A DNA stretch of 42,947 nt. Source: Chthoniobacterales bacterium. GTDB lineage: Bacteria; Verrucomicrobiota; Verrucomicrobiia; Chthoniobacterales; JACTMZ01. The stretch spans positions 1 to 42,947 of the forward strand of contig JAJTYZ010000003.1 in the NCBI GenBank assembly GCA_021463515.1. Reading direction: 5' to 3'. The notes under the pieces are model-generated. The model was not told the DNA's origin. It ran no database searches and was given only the letters and a program-made list of their open reading frames with translations. The first letter of the stretch is position 1, and the number at the start of each line of letters is the position of its first letter. The translations under genes were made by a program, and so were the position numbers. Shown piece after piece: positions 30,247 to 39,215 of the stretch.

Positions 30247-31313
30247 ATTTGGAGGAATTGCGAGTAGCGATAGATTCGGTAGATGATCGGATGTTGGAGT
30301 TGTTGCACGAGCGTGCGGAGCTCGTGCATGAAGTGGGTGCTCTCAAGGGAAAAACCGGAGAGCCTTACTATGTTCCCGAGCGAGAGGAAGCGATGTTGCG
30401 ACGGCTTGCGACGGCTAATCGTAGCCGCCTTTCGGAACCTTCGTTACGTGCGATTTATCGGGAAATTTTATCCGGTATGCGTGGCTTGGAGCAGGCCATT
30501 ACAGTGGCCTATCTGGGCCCGCCTACCACGTTTAGTCATCAGGCGGCGGTTCGCCATTTTGGCCAAGCCGTAACGCCTGTGCCGGAGCGTTCCATTGGGG
30601 AAGTCTTTGAAGCGGTCGAGCGTGGGCGTGCTCATTATGGCGTTGTACCGATTGAGAATTCACGGGAGGGAGCGATTGGGGCGACGCTGGATCGTTTGGT
30701 AGAAACTGACACGCGTATTTGTGCAGAAATATTTTTACCGGTGGATTTGAATTTGCTTGGGCGGGGATCGTTGGCGGACGTGCGGCGGATTTATTCGCAT
30801 CCGCAGCCATTTGGTCAGGCGCGGCGATGGTTGGCGGAGCATTTACCTACGGCGGAATGTGTGGAGGTTTCGAGTACGGCGAAGGCAGCGGAGTTGGCAG
30901 CTAGTGAGGAGGGTGCGGCGGCAATTGCGGGAGGAATGGCGGGAGAGGAATTTGGGCTGACGGTTTTGGCGGCGTCTATTCAAGATGCTTCGACGAATGT
31001 CACACGATTTTTTGTCGTTGGAAAAAAACCTGCCGGCCCGTCGGGGCATGATAAAACATCCATCATGTTTGCAGTTCGCGATCAGCCCGGTGCTTTGGTG
31101 TTGGCATTGGAGCCATTTCGTCAAGCAGGCATTAGCCTCACTCGCATTGAAAGTCGTCCGTCGAAAAGGCGTCCGTGGGAGTATTATTTTTTCGCAGATT
31201 TTGCGGGTCATTTTGAGGATGCCGCTGTCGCCGAAGCGTTGCGAGGGCTGACGGGAGTTTGTTCTTCCACGCGTATTTTGGGCAGCTATCCCGAAGCGGG
31301 AGGAGCTGCTTAA
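30243..31313 (+). CDS. pheA: Bifunctional chorismate mutase/prephenate dehydratase (P-protein)
   Basis: This encodes 356 residues in three parts: an AroQ chorismate mutase (residues 1-85, LEELRVAIDSVDDRMLELLH, ERAELVHEVGALKG), a prephenate dehydratase (about 90-265, VAYLGPPTTFSHQAAVRHFG, YGVVPIENSREGAIGATLDR, ending with NVTRFFVVGKK that holds the T-R-F catalytic motif), and a C-terminal ACT domain (DQPGALVLALEPFRQAGISL, TRIESRPSKRRPWEYYFFAD) for phenylalanine feedback. It makes phenylpyruvate from chorismate. It is translationally coupled to scpB. Confidence 0.95.
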   Translation: MNLEELRVAIDSVDDRMLELLHERAELVHEVGALKGKTGEPYYVPEREEAMLRRLATANRSRLSEPSLRAIYREILSGMRGLEQAITVAYLGPPTTFSHQAAVRHFGQAVTPVPERSIGEVFEAVERGRAHYGVVPIENSREGAIGATLDRLVETDTRICAEIFLPVDLNLLGRGSLADVRRIYSHPQPFGQARRWLAEHLPTAECVEVSSTAKAAELAASEEGAAAIAGGMAGEEFGLTVLAASIQDASTNVTRFFVVGKKPAGPSGHDKTSIMFAVRDQPGALVLALEPFRQAGISLTRIESRPSKRRPWEYYFFADFAGHFEDAAVAEALRGLTGVCSSTRILGSYPEAGGAA

Positions 31314-31353
31314 TTTCATGTGCATTGCATGAAAAAGATATTGCCGCTATAAT
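31314..31353 (+). promoter_or_regulatory. Promoter of the secretion operon with overlapping inverted repeat
   Basis: TATAAT (31348-31353) is preceded at exactly 17 bp by TTGCAT (31325-31330). TTTCATG (31314-31320) and CATGAAA (31328-31334) form a perfect inverted repeat across the -35, which could be an operator. The GTG of the next gene is only 16 bp after the -10, so the leader is very short. Confidence 0.65.
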
Positions 31354-31368
31354 CTGCTTTCCCTTCCT

Positions 31369-32871
31369 GTGAAAACTGAACACGACCTTTTACCAGCCAA
31401 GCGCAGCATCTATTTGAAGGCACTCAGTGCGTTGGAGCTGCGCAATTATTCCTTGACGGCATCGCTGATGCAACCGCTGGTGATTGAAGAGCCGGAGTTT
31501 TTGGCGGGGCGTAAGCTTTTGCGTGAGGCGCAGGTGTTAAACTCGCGGGGGAAGTCTAGCTTTCTTGGAATTTCCACGCGTGGGTTGAGTTTGGGAAAAA
31601 GTAAAGTTCATACGCTTATTGCTGCCGGAAAATGGAAGGAGGCACTGGCAGCGGCGGAGAAAGGGATGGGGGCTGATCCGTTGGGGTTACATTCCAACCG
31701 AGAGCTTTTCGAGGCGGCAGAAGCGGGGGCGGCATCCGAACGGGTCAATCTTGGCAAACTTCAAACGGAGGTGAACTCTGCGGCGGACGAAGCCATGCGA
31801 GCCACTGCGGTGCGCAAGTTGGAGGCGGCACGTAAGCATGTAGAGACTTACGAAGCGATTGCCCGTTTTGCGTTGGAAACGGCAGCACTCGATCCGAAGA
31901 ATACCAAGGCGCGGCATGAGCTGGGCGATTACTTTTTGCGAATTGAAAACTTCACGGAAGCTCTGAAAGTTTTTGAGGAAATTGTGCAAAAGACGCCGGG
32001 GGATTTGGAAGCGCGGGATAAAGCGAAGGAAGCGGCGGCGCGGCGGTCCATGAAACAGTCTGGACTGCAAAACACGACATTTTCCGGCATGGTGAAGCAC
32101 CGCCAGGCTGCGGGCAAAGAGGAAAAGGTTGTGGTTGCGGAGGAGTCGCCCGAGGAGCTGGCACGCCTTGTTTACGAAGCGCACGAAGCGGGAACACCGG
32201 ACCGAGAATCTGCTCGAAAACTCGCGGACCTTTATTTCAACAACGACGATTACGAGAAGGCGTTGGAGTATTATCGGTATCTTTCCGCTTTGGCGAATCA
32301 GACCGATTCCGGCCTTTTGCGCAAAATTAGCGATGTAGAAATTCGCATTCTTTCGCACACGATTACGGAAAAAGAAGAAGCCTTGGCAGCCATGGAATCT
32401 TCCAGCCCGGAAGCGGTGCCATTGCGGGGTGAGCTGGAGGAGCTCCTTCGCGATCGGGCGGAACATTTGTTGGGAGCGGCGCGGCGACGTGTGGAGCGCA
32501 ATCCGACCGATTTACAATTTCGCTATGAATTGGGTGAGCAATTGGTTTTGGCCAAACATTACAAAGAGGCCATTCCCGAATTGCAAAAAGCTCGCAATAA
32601 TCCGAACACCCGTCTTCGTGCCTTGAATCTTTTGGGCCGGTGTTATTCCGAGCACAATATGCTCGATCTTGCCGCGAAGACCTTGCTTGATGCAGCCTCG
32701 GAAATTCCCGGTACCGATGGCACTAAAAAGGATATTCTTTATCAGTTGGGCTTGGTGTACGAGCGCATGGGCAGCAAGGAAAAGGCGTTGGATTGCATGA
32801 AGCAAATTTACGAGGTGGATTACGGCTACCTCGACGTGGCTGAGCGTGTGGAATCGTCCTATATGGCGTAA
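31369..32871 (+). CDS. TPR-repeat protein (first gene of the secretion operon)
   Basis: This encodes 500 residues from GTG 31369. It has no signal peptide. Several TPR-type helix pairs are visible: AAGKWKEALAAAEKGMGADP, HELGDYFLRIENFTEALKVF, ADLYFNNDDYEKALEYYRYL, YQLGLVYERMGSKEKALDCM. A charged coiled segment lies in the middle (residues 125-170). It is probably a cytoplasmic scaffold for assembly of the secretion machinery; that role is inferred from position. Confidence 0.7.
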   Translation: MKTEHDLLPAKRSIYLKALSALELRNYSLTASLMQPLVIEEPEFLAGRKLLREAQVLNSRGKSSFLGISTRGLSLGKSKVHTLIAAGKWKEALAAAEKGMGADPLGLHSNRELFEAAEAGAASERVNLGKLQTEVNSAADEAMRATAVRKLEAARKHVETYEAIARFALETAALDPKNTKARHELGDYFLRIENFTEALKVFEEIVQKTPGDLEARDKAKEAAARRSMKQSGLQNTTFSGMVKHRQAAGKEEKVVVAEESPEELARLVYEAHEAGTPDRESARKLADLYFNNDDYEKALEYYRYLSALANQTDSGLLRKISDVEIRILSHTITEKEEALAAMESSSPEAVPLRGELEELLRDRAEHLLGAARRRVERNPTDLQFRYELGEQLVLAKHYKEAIPELQKARNNPNTRLRALNLLGRCYSEHNMLDLAAKTLLDAASEIPGTDGTKKDILYQLGLVYERMGSKEKALDCMKQIYEVDYGYLDVAERVESSYMA

Positions 32872-32935
32872 AGTACGACACGGATTCTGCGGTTCTTGAC
32901 TCCATGCTTGGGGAAGGTTTGCATGGTGTGAGGTT

Positions 32936-33817
32936 ATGGAATTGTTGAGAAAAATTCTGTTGGGAATAGCAGTCGTCGTGGTTGCGGGGATATTGTTTGT
33001 GGTTGGAGCCGAAGTGGGGACGGCTGTTTCAAAAAGGATGGATATTCCGGCGGAGAAAAATGTGGAGTTTGCGAGTCAGACGTCAGCCCGTGATTTAGTA
33101 GAAAAGGCGATGGCGTCGCGCTTTTACGGGAAGCTTCGGGAGGCGTTGGAGCAATTGGAAGAAGCGCGGCGGTGGGATGCGACGATGCGGGGGGTAGATT
33201 ATCAATTTGCCCTCACGTATTTTGATCTTCGCGACTATGAACAGGCTGAAGAAAAAGCGCGGCGTTCTATTCGCCGCAATGAAGAAATAAGCAATGCTCA
33301 TGCCCTGCTTGCCCTGATTTACCTTGTACAGGCGCAGGATAATGGTTCACCCGAGGCATCTGAGGATCGCGTGATGAAAAACGTACACGCATCACGGCTG
33401 GCTGATCCGCTCAATCCTATGCCTCATTATGTACTGGCGGAATTTTATCGAGCCATCGGCCGCCCGGACCTTGCCGTGACAGCTTACCGTCGCGCTCTTG
33501 AACGTGTTTCAAAATCCGATGGTATTATCATGTCCACCGTGAAAGCCGGACTTGCCGGCCTACGGAATAATCATGATGCCAACGATCCTCCTTTTGAGCC
33601 GGTGCTGGAAGATGGCGAGGCACCACCGGAGCAATTCTTTTTTGCGGCGGCGGATGCCCTTTTGCGCAAAGATAAAGAGCGAGCAGTGGCGCACTTGGAG
33701 CAGGCACGCAAGCAGGTTTCGGCAGATGTTTTTCAAGCCATCATCGAAGATTCTTTTTTTCAAGATTATCTTGTTTCGGATTCCTTACTCAAAGAGAATA
33801 ACGATCCCTCCCCGTGA
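32936..33817 (+). CDS. Membrane-anchored TPR protein
   Basis: This encodes 293 residues. An N-terminal anchor helix (ILLGIAVVVVAGILFVVGAE) is followed by TPR units: FYGKLREALEQLEEARRWDA, ALTYFDLRDYEQAEEKARRS, HYVLAEFYRAIGRPDLAVTA. The last part DALLRKDKERAVAHLEQARK reads as another repeat. The stop overlaps the GTG of the next gene. Likely an envelope partner of the T2SS, similar in layout to TPR proteins that guide secretin or pilus assembly. Confidence 0.65.
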   Translation: MELLRKILLGIAVVVVAGILFVVGAEVGTAVSKRMDIPAEKNVEFASQTSARDLVEKAMASRFYGKLREALEQLEEARRWDATMRGVDYQFALTYFDLRDYEQAEEKARRSIRRNEEISNAHALLALIYLVQAQDNGSPEASEDRVMKNVHASRLADPLNPMPHYVLAEFYRAIGRPDLAVTAYRRALERVSKSDGIIMSTVKAGLAGLRNNHDANDPPFEPVLEDGEAPPEQFFFAAADALLRKDKERAVAHLEQARKQVSADVFQAIIEDSFFQDYLVSDSLLKENNDPSP

Positions 33818-34938
33818 AAACGCCTGCCGCTATTATCATTTTGGTTGCCTTTTTTTTGACGCCTTTGTCGTCGGCTGTATGGGCTGCGGATGATGCGGTT
33901 TTTACGGTAGATTTTCCTTTTGATGCGTCCCAACCGCTTCCGTCGTGGATGCACGGGGCACCTATCTCAGTTTCCGGTGAAGGAACACGTGTAGCCTTTC
34001 AACTTTCGCCCCCTCCCGACCGTGATGTGTTGGTGCATTTGGTTTTCGATGGTGTGGAAAAGGGCGGCTTGCGTGTGGAATGGATGCGCGATGGACAAAA
34101 TGTTACCGAGACGATTGCGGAGAATCTTGGCGAAGGTTTGGGCGCCCCAAGTCAACGCCCGTTGCTAATCAGTGCCTCGCGACTTGGTGGCCCAGGAACG
34201 CTGATCATTCAGGGTAGTGCCGGACTTCGTGTGCAGCGCATCAAATTTGAATGGGTTTCCGAACGTACGCTTTTGGCTTCATCAAGTCGCTTTGTACCGG
34301 TGGTTCTTACCGCGTCGCGATTGACATTGGGCGAGGCGGATGTGGGGAGCGGGGAACGTCCGGCTTTGCAAGACGAGTGGCGCGATCGCGTGGTGCGTGC
34401 GGTATTGACGGAAAAGGTGGAGATTTTAACGCCTTCGCTGGAGCTTATCACCGCCTTGGAGAAGGCACCGAATTTGGCGCGGTTTGAGGCGAGCGTTGTG
34501 GGAGTTTATCTGGATCAGGAAGTTTGGATTATCGTCAATGGTCAGGAGCTAGGCCCACTCGCTATCGAAGTGCCGACATTGGAAGACCCCGGGCATTTGA
34601 GAATTGCGGGACGCGAAGTGGAATTTGCAGGGTGGCGGCATGCGACAGCTTACATTCCATCAGCTTTACTGCTTCCCGGGGACAACTCGATTTTGCTCGA
34701 GCTACGCTCGCCGGTGAATGCTCGTTATCACAATCGTGCCTATATTCGTGAGGCAATTTTGGAGCTGGCTTATCCGCCACCACAAAGGGAGCCGGACTTG
34801 ACTTTACCCGTCGCCGATGTGCCAATCGCTGAGACTTTCCCCGAACAGAATCCACCCCCGCCCCTTGCGCCCACTGTGACAGAACCGGGCCCGGCAGATG
34901 CGTTGCAGGAGTTTTGGCGGGGGAATAATTCTCTCTAA
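33814..34938 (+). CDS. Secreted protein of unknown function in the T2SS operon
   Basis: This encodes 374 residues from GTG 33814, with a signal peptide (MKTPAAIIILVAFFLTPLSS, AVWAADD). The mature part is beta-rich: FTVDFPFDASQPLPSWMHGA, PGTLIIQGSAGLRVQRIKFE, and HATAYIPSALLLPGDNSILL, which resembles a jelly-roll ligand-binding fold. It ends in a proline-rich tail (PPPPLAPTVTEPGPADALQE). No family is recognised. Being between the TPR genes and gspG it is probably a periplasmic accessory part. Confidence 0.55.
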   Translation: MKTPAAIIILVAFFLTPLSSAVWAADDAVFTVDFPFDASQPLPSWMHGAPISVSGEGTRVAFQLSPPPDRDVLVHLVFDGVEKGGLRVEWMRDGQNVTETIAENLGEGLGAPSQRPLLISASRLGGPGTLIIQGSAGLRVQRIKFEWVSERTLLASSSRFVPVVLTASRLTLGEADVGSGERPALQDEWRDRVVRAVLTEKVEILTPSLELITALEKAPNLARFEASVVGVYLDQEVWIIVNGQELGPLAIEVPTLEDPGHLRIAGREVEFAGWRHATAYIPSALLLPGDNSILLELRSPVNARYHNRAYIREAILELAYPPPQREPDLTLPVADVPIAETFPEQNPPPPLAPTVTEPGPADALQEFWRGNNSL

Positions 34939-34968
34939 GCTGTTTTGACAAGTCGCACGACACGCCGC

Positions 34969-35406
34969 ATGGTTTCTGTCATGCGTTCTTCTTTTTCCCA
35001 AGCTCGCTATAAGGCCGGCTACACACTTTTTGAGATCATGCTTGTACTCGGCATCATTGCGGTGCTGGTCGGCTCGGCAATTTACATGTTGGGTGGTGCG
35101 GTGGGGGTGGCCGAAAACCAACGTGCGGCTTCGGATATTAAAACTCTTACCACCGCGCTTGGAATGTACAAAGTACAAGCGGGGAGTTTGCCCACCACGG
35201 AGCAGGGGATTGAGGCTTTGGTAAAGCGCCCGTCGGGCCCCGGGTCTCCCAAACGTTGGCGCGAGGTGCTGGATGAAATCCCACTTGATCCGTGGGGAAA
35301 ACCTTACCAATACCGGCGCCCGGGCAAAAAAAATCCGCGAGGCTATGACCTTTTTTCGCTGGGTGAGGATGGTGTCGAGAGCGAGGACGACATCGGCAAC
35401 GATTAG
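34969..35406 (+). CDS. gspG: Type II secretion major pseudopilin GspG
   Basis: Prepilin site YKAG|YTLFEIMLVLGIIAVL, then NQRAASDIKTLTTALGMYKV, PTTEQGIEALVKRPSGPGSP and DEIPLDPWGKPYQYRRPGKK, GYDLFSLGEDG, EDDIGND: the full GspG signature with the C-terminal calcium-site residues. It builds the pseudopilus. ATG 34969 gives a short basic leader; TTG 34945 and ATG 34981 are alternatives. Confidence 0.93.
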   Translation: MVSVMRSSFSQARYKAGYTLFEIMLVLGIIAVLVGSAIYMLGGAVGVAENQRAASDIKTLTTALGMYKVQAGSLPTTEQGIEALVKRPSGPGSPKRWREVLDEIPLDPWGKPYQYRRPGKKNPRGYDLFSLGEDGVESEDDIGND

Positions 35407-35421
35407 AATGTGCCGCTCGGG

Positions 35422-35916
35422 ATGAAAAGGATCCCAAGGTGCTCCGCGTCGCCCCGCTTCCAAGCGGCATTTACGCTGCTGGAAATTCTGATGGTGCTGG
35501 CCATCATCGCCCTTTTGCTTGGCGTTGCTATTCCGCTGACGACAGGATTTTCACGCGATCAGGAATTTCGTGACGTGATGCGTGAGTTGTTGGTGCTGGC
35601 AAAAACGGCACGTATGGAAGCCATGACCACCGGGCGATCTGCGGAAGTACTTTTTGAAAAACAAGGATTTGCTTTGTTTCGTCCGGGTGAGGAAGAGCCA
35701 TCGAAAACTGTCGGACTCCCTTCCCACATGACCTACACCTTACGCCCCTTTGGCGGTGATAAATCCCTACGTCCCGAGGGGCAGCGATGGATTTTTCAAC
35801 CCACTGGTATTTGTGAGCCCCTCGCAGTTCATTTAACCGATGGCGAGGCATGGATGGAAATGCGTTTTGATCCGTTGACGGCAAGCATCGCCGACGAAAG
35901 TTATTACATCCCATGA
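35422..35916 (+). CDS. gspH: Type II secretion minor pseudopilin GspH
   Basis: About 164 residues. Prepilin site QAA|FTLLEILMVLAIIALLL, followed by FSRDQEFRDVMRELLVLAKT, ARMEAMTTGRSAEVLFEKQG, the usual GspH helix-then-strand order. A GTG at 35410 would add four residues. The stop overlaps gspI (ATGA). GspH is a minor pseudopilin of the tip or shaft. Confidence 0.8.
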   Translation: MKRIPRCSASPRFQAAFTLLEILMVLAIIALLLGVAIPLTTGFSRDQEFRDVMRELLVLAKTARMEAMTTGRSAEVLFEKQGFALFRPGEEEPSKTVGLPSHMTYTLRPFGGDKSLRPEGQRWIFQPTGICEPLAVHLTDGEAWMEMRFDPLTASIADESYYIP

Positions 35917-36293
35917 AAAGTGCCGCGTTCACCTTGTTTGAAGTACTCATTGCCCTTGGCGTGTTTGTGCTAGCGATTGGCGGGCTTACATTGGCTCTCA
36001 ATAAAACTGCCGAGGCGAGTGCGCTTTTGCGCGATGATGCGGAGATACGGCAGCAGATGGCTTCGTGGGTGGACCAAGCCATGAACCTTCCCATGCCTTT
36101 GCTCGCCCAAGGGCAAAAAAGTGACCGTGATGCCTTGGGCGTAGTTTATCAATTAAGTGCAGAACCCGCAGAAATTCATAATCGTGAAAACGAGGAACTG
36201 TCGGGGCTTTGGTGGGTGACGGTACAGGCAAATTGGACAGACGATAGCGGCAAACAGGAATGGCAGGAGAGATTCCTGCGTTACGAGCCATGA
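35913..36293 (+). CDS. gspI: Type II secretion minor pseudopilin GspI
   Basis: This encodes 126 residues with a very short leader, MKSAA|FTLFEVLIALGVFVLA, followed by LALNKTAEASALLRDDAEIR, QQMASWVDQAM and a C-terminal beta part. Size, order between gspH and gspJ, and leader fit GspI, which starts the tip complex with J and K. Confidence 0.8.
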   Translation: MKSAAFTLFEVLIALGVFVLAIGGLTLALNKTAEASALLRDDAEIRQQMASWVDQAMNLPMPLLAQGQKSDRDALGVVYQLSAEPAEIHNRENEELSGLWWVTVQANWTDDSGKQEWQERFLRYEP

Positions 36294-37018
36294 GGAGGGC
36301 CATGATGATCTATCGCCGTAAAATCGAGGGATTCACCCTTTTTGAAATGGTGGTTGTCATGGCGATCTTCGTTCTTTTGGCTTTTGGCATTTACAACACC
36401 GTCGGCATGGCCATGCGAGCCACGGCGATTTTGACCGAAGACACATTGCAGAGTCGGCGACTAGATGCCTTTGTTTCCCTGCTGCGGCGCACATTGTACA
36501 ATCTCCCCGCCTCCGCGCAATTGAGCGGTGGAGTGCATGGGGAGGGCGGCGAGGGTGGCGGAGAACTTGTCCTCCGTGATGCACCGGGGGTGTTTGCATG
36601 GGGATCCGGTGGAACATCCGCCGGAACGGTCGTTCTTGCGGCGCGGCAGAGGCTGGGTGGTGGACGCGAGATTAGCTTGCTGCATTTATCCGGCTCTCTC
36701 AGCGAAACGGAACGGCGTGAGGCATTGGAGGGCGGTGATTGGTTGCGCTTAATGCCGGATTTGCGCGAGGCGCAATGGAGATTTTATGATCCAGTTTTGG
36801 ACGATTGGGTGGACGAATGGGCGGATGGACGTGAGCGACCGCCGCTCGTAGAGCTCGATATGGAACTTCTCGGCGAAGATATTCCGCACAAATATGTTTT
36901 TTGGCTTCCACCTGTTAAAAATACCGAAGGCCTTGTTGTGTCACCCGACGCCGAGGCGTCTCCTGCGCCATCGCCATCGCCTACGCCATCACGCGAGGGA
37001 GAAAGGAGAGTGCAATGA
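36290..37018 (+). CDS. gspJ: Type II secretion minor pseudopilin GspJ
   Basis: This encodes 242 residues from ATG 36290, overlapping the gspI stop. Prepilin site KIEG|FTLFEMVVVMAIFVLL, then a long beta-rich domain (REISLLHLSGSLSETERREA, EAQWRFYDPVLDDWVDEWAD) and a repetitive SPAPSPSPTPSREG tail. It forms the tip complex with GspI and GspK. The proline-serine tail is unusual. Confidence 0.8.
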   Translation: MRRAMMIYRRKIEGFTLFEMVVVMAIFVLLAFGIYNTVGMAMRATAILTEDTLQSRRLDAFVSLLRRTLYNLPASAQLSGGVHGEGGEGGGELVLRDAPGVFAWGSGGTSAGTVVLAARQRLGGGREISLLHLSGSLSETERREALEGGDWLRLMPDLREAQWRFYDPVLDDWVDEWADGRERPPLVELDMELLGEDIPHKYVFWLPPVKNTEGLVVSPDAEASPAPSPSPTPSREGERRVQ

Positions 37019-37944
37019 ATCGCATTCATTTTCGTCCTCCTTCGGGAGCCGCGTTGCTGCTCGTGCTTTGGGCTATTGCCGTGGTGTCGTTTGTTGTGGT
37101 GTGGGTGGCGGGAATGGTGGACCTCGAATTACAAAATGGGGCGGCTAGTGCCTCGAGATTTAAGGCGCGGCAAATCGCTTTAACGGGCATTGCACTTGGC
37201 ATTCACCCGCATGTGAAACGCGATGATAGCGAGCTGCTCAATCAAAACTTCGGCAATGGCGAACGCCTGCGTGTGAGCATTCGAGGAGAAGGCGCGCGCC
37301 TCAATATCAACGATCTCCTCACACGCCAGGATCGCGTGCCTTTGAAAAATCTTTTTATTCTTTGGGGATTGTCAAATGACGAAGCCGATGTGCTGATTGA
37401 TCGGCTGATTGATTGGGTGGACAACGACATCGGACGTCAACCCAATGGTGCGGAGGAGGCGGAGTATTTTGCTGCCGGGATTCCGGACGCACCGGCGAAT
37501 CGCCTTTTTCGTTCCGTGGATGAAATGAATCGCGTCCTCGGCATGGAAATGCTCACGCGTGTCCATCCGACATGGCGGGATGCCTTCACAATTTTCGGTG
37601 ATGGGAAGGTGGATGTGAATGAGGCGTCGGCGGATGTTTTGCACGCGGTGACGGGACTCGATGCGGAGATGGTGGAGGGCATTTTACGTCAGCGCGCCGG
37701 TGGCGATGGGGCAGAGCCCACAGATGATGATTTTCATTTTGAGAATCTTACGCAGTTGGCAGGATGGCTGCAGGCTTCGGGATTGCCGCCGGAGCAACTC
37801 ACGGCACGATTGAGCACGGAAAGTCCGGTCAAAAGGATTGATAGCCTCGGTTATGTGGGCGAGTTTGTGCATCGGATATCGGTGGTCGCCTCATCTAAAT
37901 CTGCAGGCAAGCCGTCCGAGTACTTGTTATGGGAGGAGCAATAA
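37015..37944 (+). CDS. gspK: Type II secretion tip pseudopilin GspK
   Basis: This encodes 309 residues. SGAALLLVLWAIAVVSFVVV is the GspK-type N-terminal helix (G-x-A-L-L-x-V-L-W). EGARLNINDLLTR and LIDRLIDWVDNDIGRQPNGA, EEAEYF are the conserved acidic segments, and GKVDVNEASADVLHAVTGLD is the helix-hairpin-helix-like motif (N-x-N-x-A). It caps the pseudopilus tip. It overlaps gspJ by ATGA and the next gene by 16 bp. Confidence 0.9.
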   Translation: MNRIHFRPPSGAALLLVLWAIAVVSFVVVWVAGMVDLELQNGAASASRFKARQIALTGIALGIHPHVKRDDSELLNQNFGNGERLRVSIRGEGARLNINDLLTRQDRVPLKNLFILWGLSNDEADVLIDRLIDWVDNDIGRQPNGAEEAEYFAAGIPDAPANRLFRSVDEMNRVLGMEMLTRVHPTWRDAFTIFGDGKVDVNEASADVLHAVTGLDAEMVEGILRQRAGGDGAEPTDDDFHFENLTQLAGWLQASGLPPEQLTARLSTESPVKRIDSLGYVGEFVHRISVVASSKSAGKPSEYLLWEEQ

Positions 37945-39215
37945 AAAAGCCAAAAAGTAGCCGCGTAAATCTCGGCGAACTTTATCGCCCGGTCGCCATG
38001 GGATGGCAGAAATGGCGGCAAGGCGACGAAGGGGTGTGGTCGTTGGAAGCTGAGGCCGAAAAATTGACCGTTCTACTACCGGAGGAAGATGGCGTGATTG
38101 CGGTGCCTGCGCGTCGCACGTTTTCTCTCACCGTATGGATTCCGGCCTCAGAGACGTCGCTAATTCCGGATTTGATTTTTACGCAATTGGATTTACACGG
38201 ACTCGCAGGGGCATCGCGTGATGTGACCTCGTTTGCATGGGAGCGGATTGCAGAGGAAGGGAGTGAGGTACTTGTTCACGTCACGGTTTTACCGGCGCAT
38301 CTCGCGGAACATTATTGGGACGGTCGGGTAAAGACCTATGCAGTGTCGCCGGCATGTATGCCTTTGGCTGAAGATTCGGTGAGCATTTGGAATGAGGAGG
38401 GCGTGTGGATTGCCGCTGTATCGCGAGGAGACAAGTTGGTTTATTTTCAACCTCTCGCTGAGGCCAATCCCACGGCGGCTATGGCGCATGAAGTGTGGCT
38501 GATGCTGGCGACGCTAGAGGCTGGGGGTATGCTGTCCGGAATTACCGAGGTGCAGATTTTTTACCAAGACGCAGAAGCTCTTGATCTCGAAAATTGGCGC
38601 ACATCGGGATTGCTTCCCGTGCAGGCGTTGCCCATGCCGCCACCGAGACGTCCGCCCGATTCCTTGCGTTGCATACCACAGGCTGTTCGTGAAGTTCAAC
38701 ATGCCCGCCAAATGACGGTGCGTCGCCAGAAAATGGCCCTTGTGGCAGCGGCCGCCTACTTTTTGATTGTCCTCGCGTTGGTGGGAACCACGATGAGGCT
38801 TCATTGGGAGGCGGGAGCTTTGCGTAAGTCTTTGGCGAATGAAGCGGAAGCTGTGGATGCTGTTAAACAGGCGAAGAGCCGCTGGGAGGCTTTAAGTTCC
38901 GCTCTCGATCCTTCGGCATATCCGCTGGAGGTGCTTTACCAAGTTTCCAAGCGACTGCCCAAAGACGGTGTGCGCCTTACCCTTTTTTCCATGAACCTCA
39001 ACCATCTGGTTGTGGCTGGTGAGGCGGCGACTTTGCAAGCCGCGCAAAAGTTTCAGGAGGAAATTCGCGACGCGCCGGAGTTGGCCGCGTATGATTGGAG
39101 TATGGAAAACCCTAGGCCGCTGCCAACCGGAAGCGCGAAGTTTCAAATTAATGGAACGCGTCGTGTGGCTGTGGGCCCAGCGGAGGATGGCAATAATGAG
39201 AGTCCTGACATCTAA
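37929..39215 (+). CDS. GspL-like/PilN-like inner-membrane protein
   Basis: This encodes 428 residues: a large cytoplasmic N-terminal part (residues 1-265), one membrane helix (MALVAAAAYFLIVLALVGTT, about 270-290), then a coiled coil and a ferredoxin-like periplasmic part (VLYQVSKRLPKDGVRLTLFS). This is the GspL layout and its place between gspK and a gspM-like gene agrees, but the N-terminal half is divergent from actin-like GspL, so the symbol is left open. Confidence 0.65.
   Translation: MGGAIKKPKSSRVNLGELYRPVAMGWQKWRQGDEGVWSLEAEAEKLTVLLPEEDGVIAVPARRTFSLTVWIPASETSLIPDLIFTQLDLHGLAGASRDVTSFAWERIAEEGSEVLVHVTVLPAHLAEHYWDGRVKTYAVSPACMPLAEDSVSIWNEEGVWIAAVSRGDKLVYFQPLAEANPTAAMAHEVWLMLATLEAGGMLSGITEVQIFYQDAEALDLENWRTSGLLPVQALPMPPPRRPPDSLRCIPQAVREVQHARQMTVRRQKMALVAAAAYFLIVLALVGTTMRLHWEAGALRKSLANEAEAVDAVKQAKSRWEALSSALDPSAYPLEVLYQVSKRLPKDGVRLTLFSMNLNHLVVAGEAATLQAAQKFQEEIRDAPELAAYDWSMENPRPLPTGSAKFQINGTRRVAVGPAEDGNNESPDI

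Noticed and set aside
36260-36300. Repeat-like peptide (AGEIPAL) near the gspI/gspJ junction resembling readthrough of a palindromic repeat
   Set aside because: It is an off-frame reading of the genuine gspI C-terminus, and the DNA lacks the long complementary arms.
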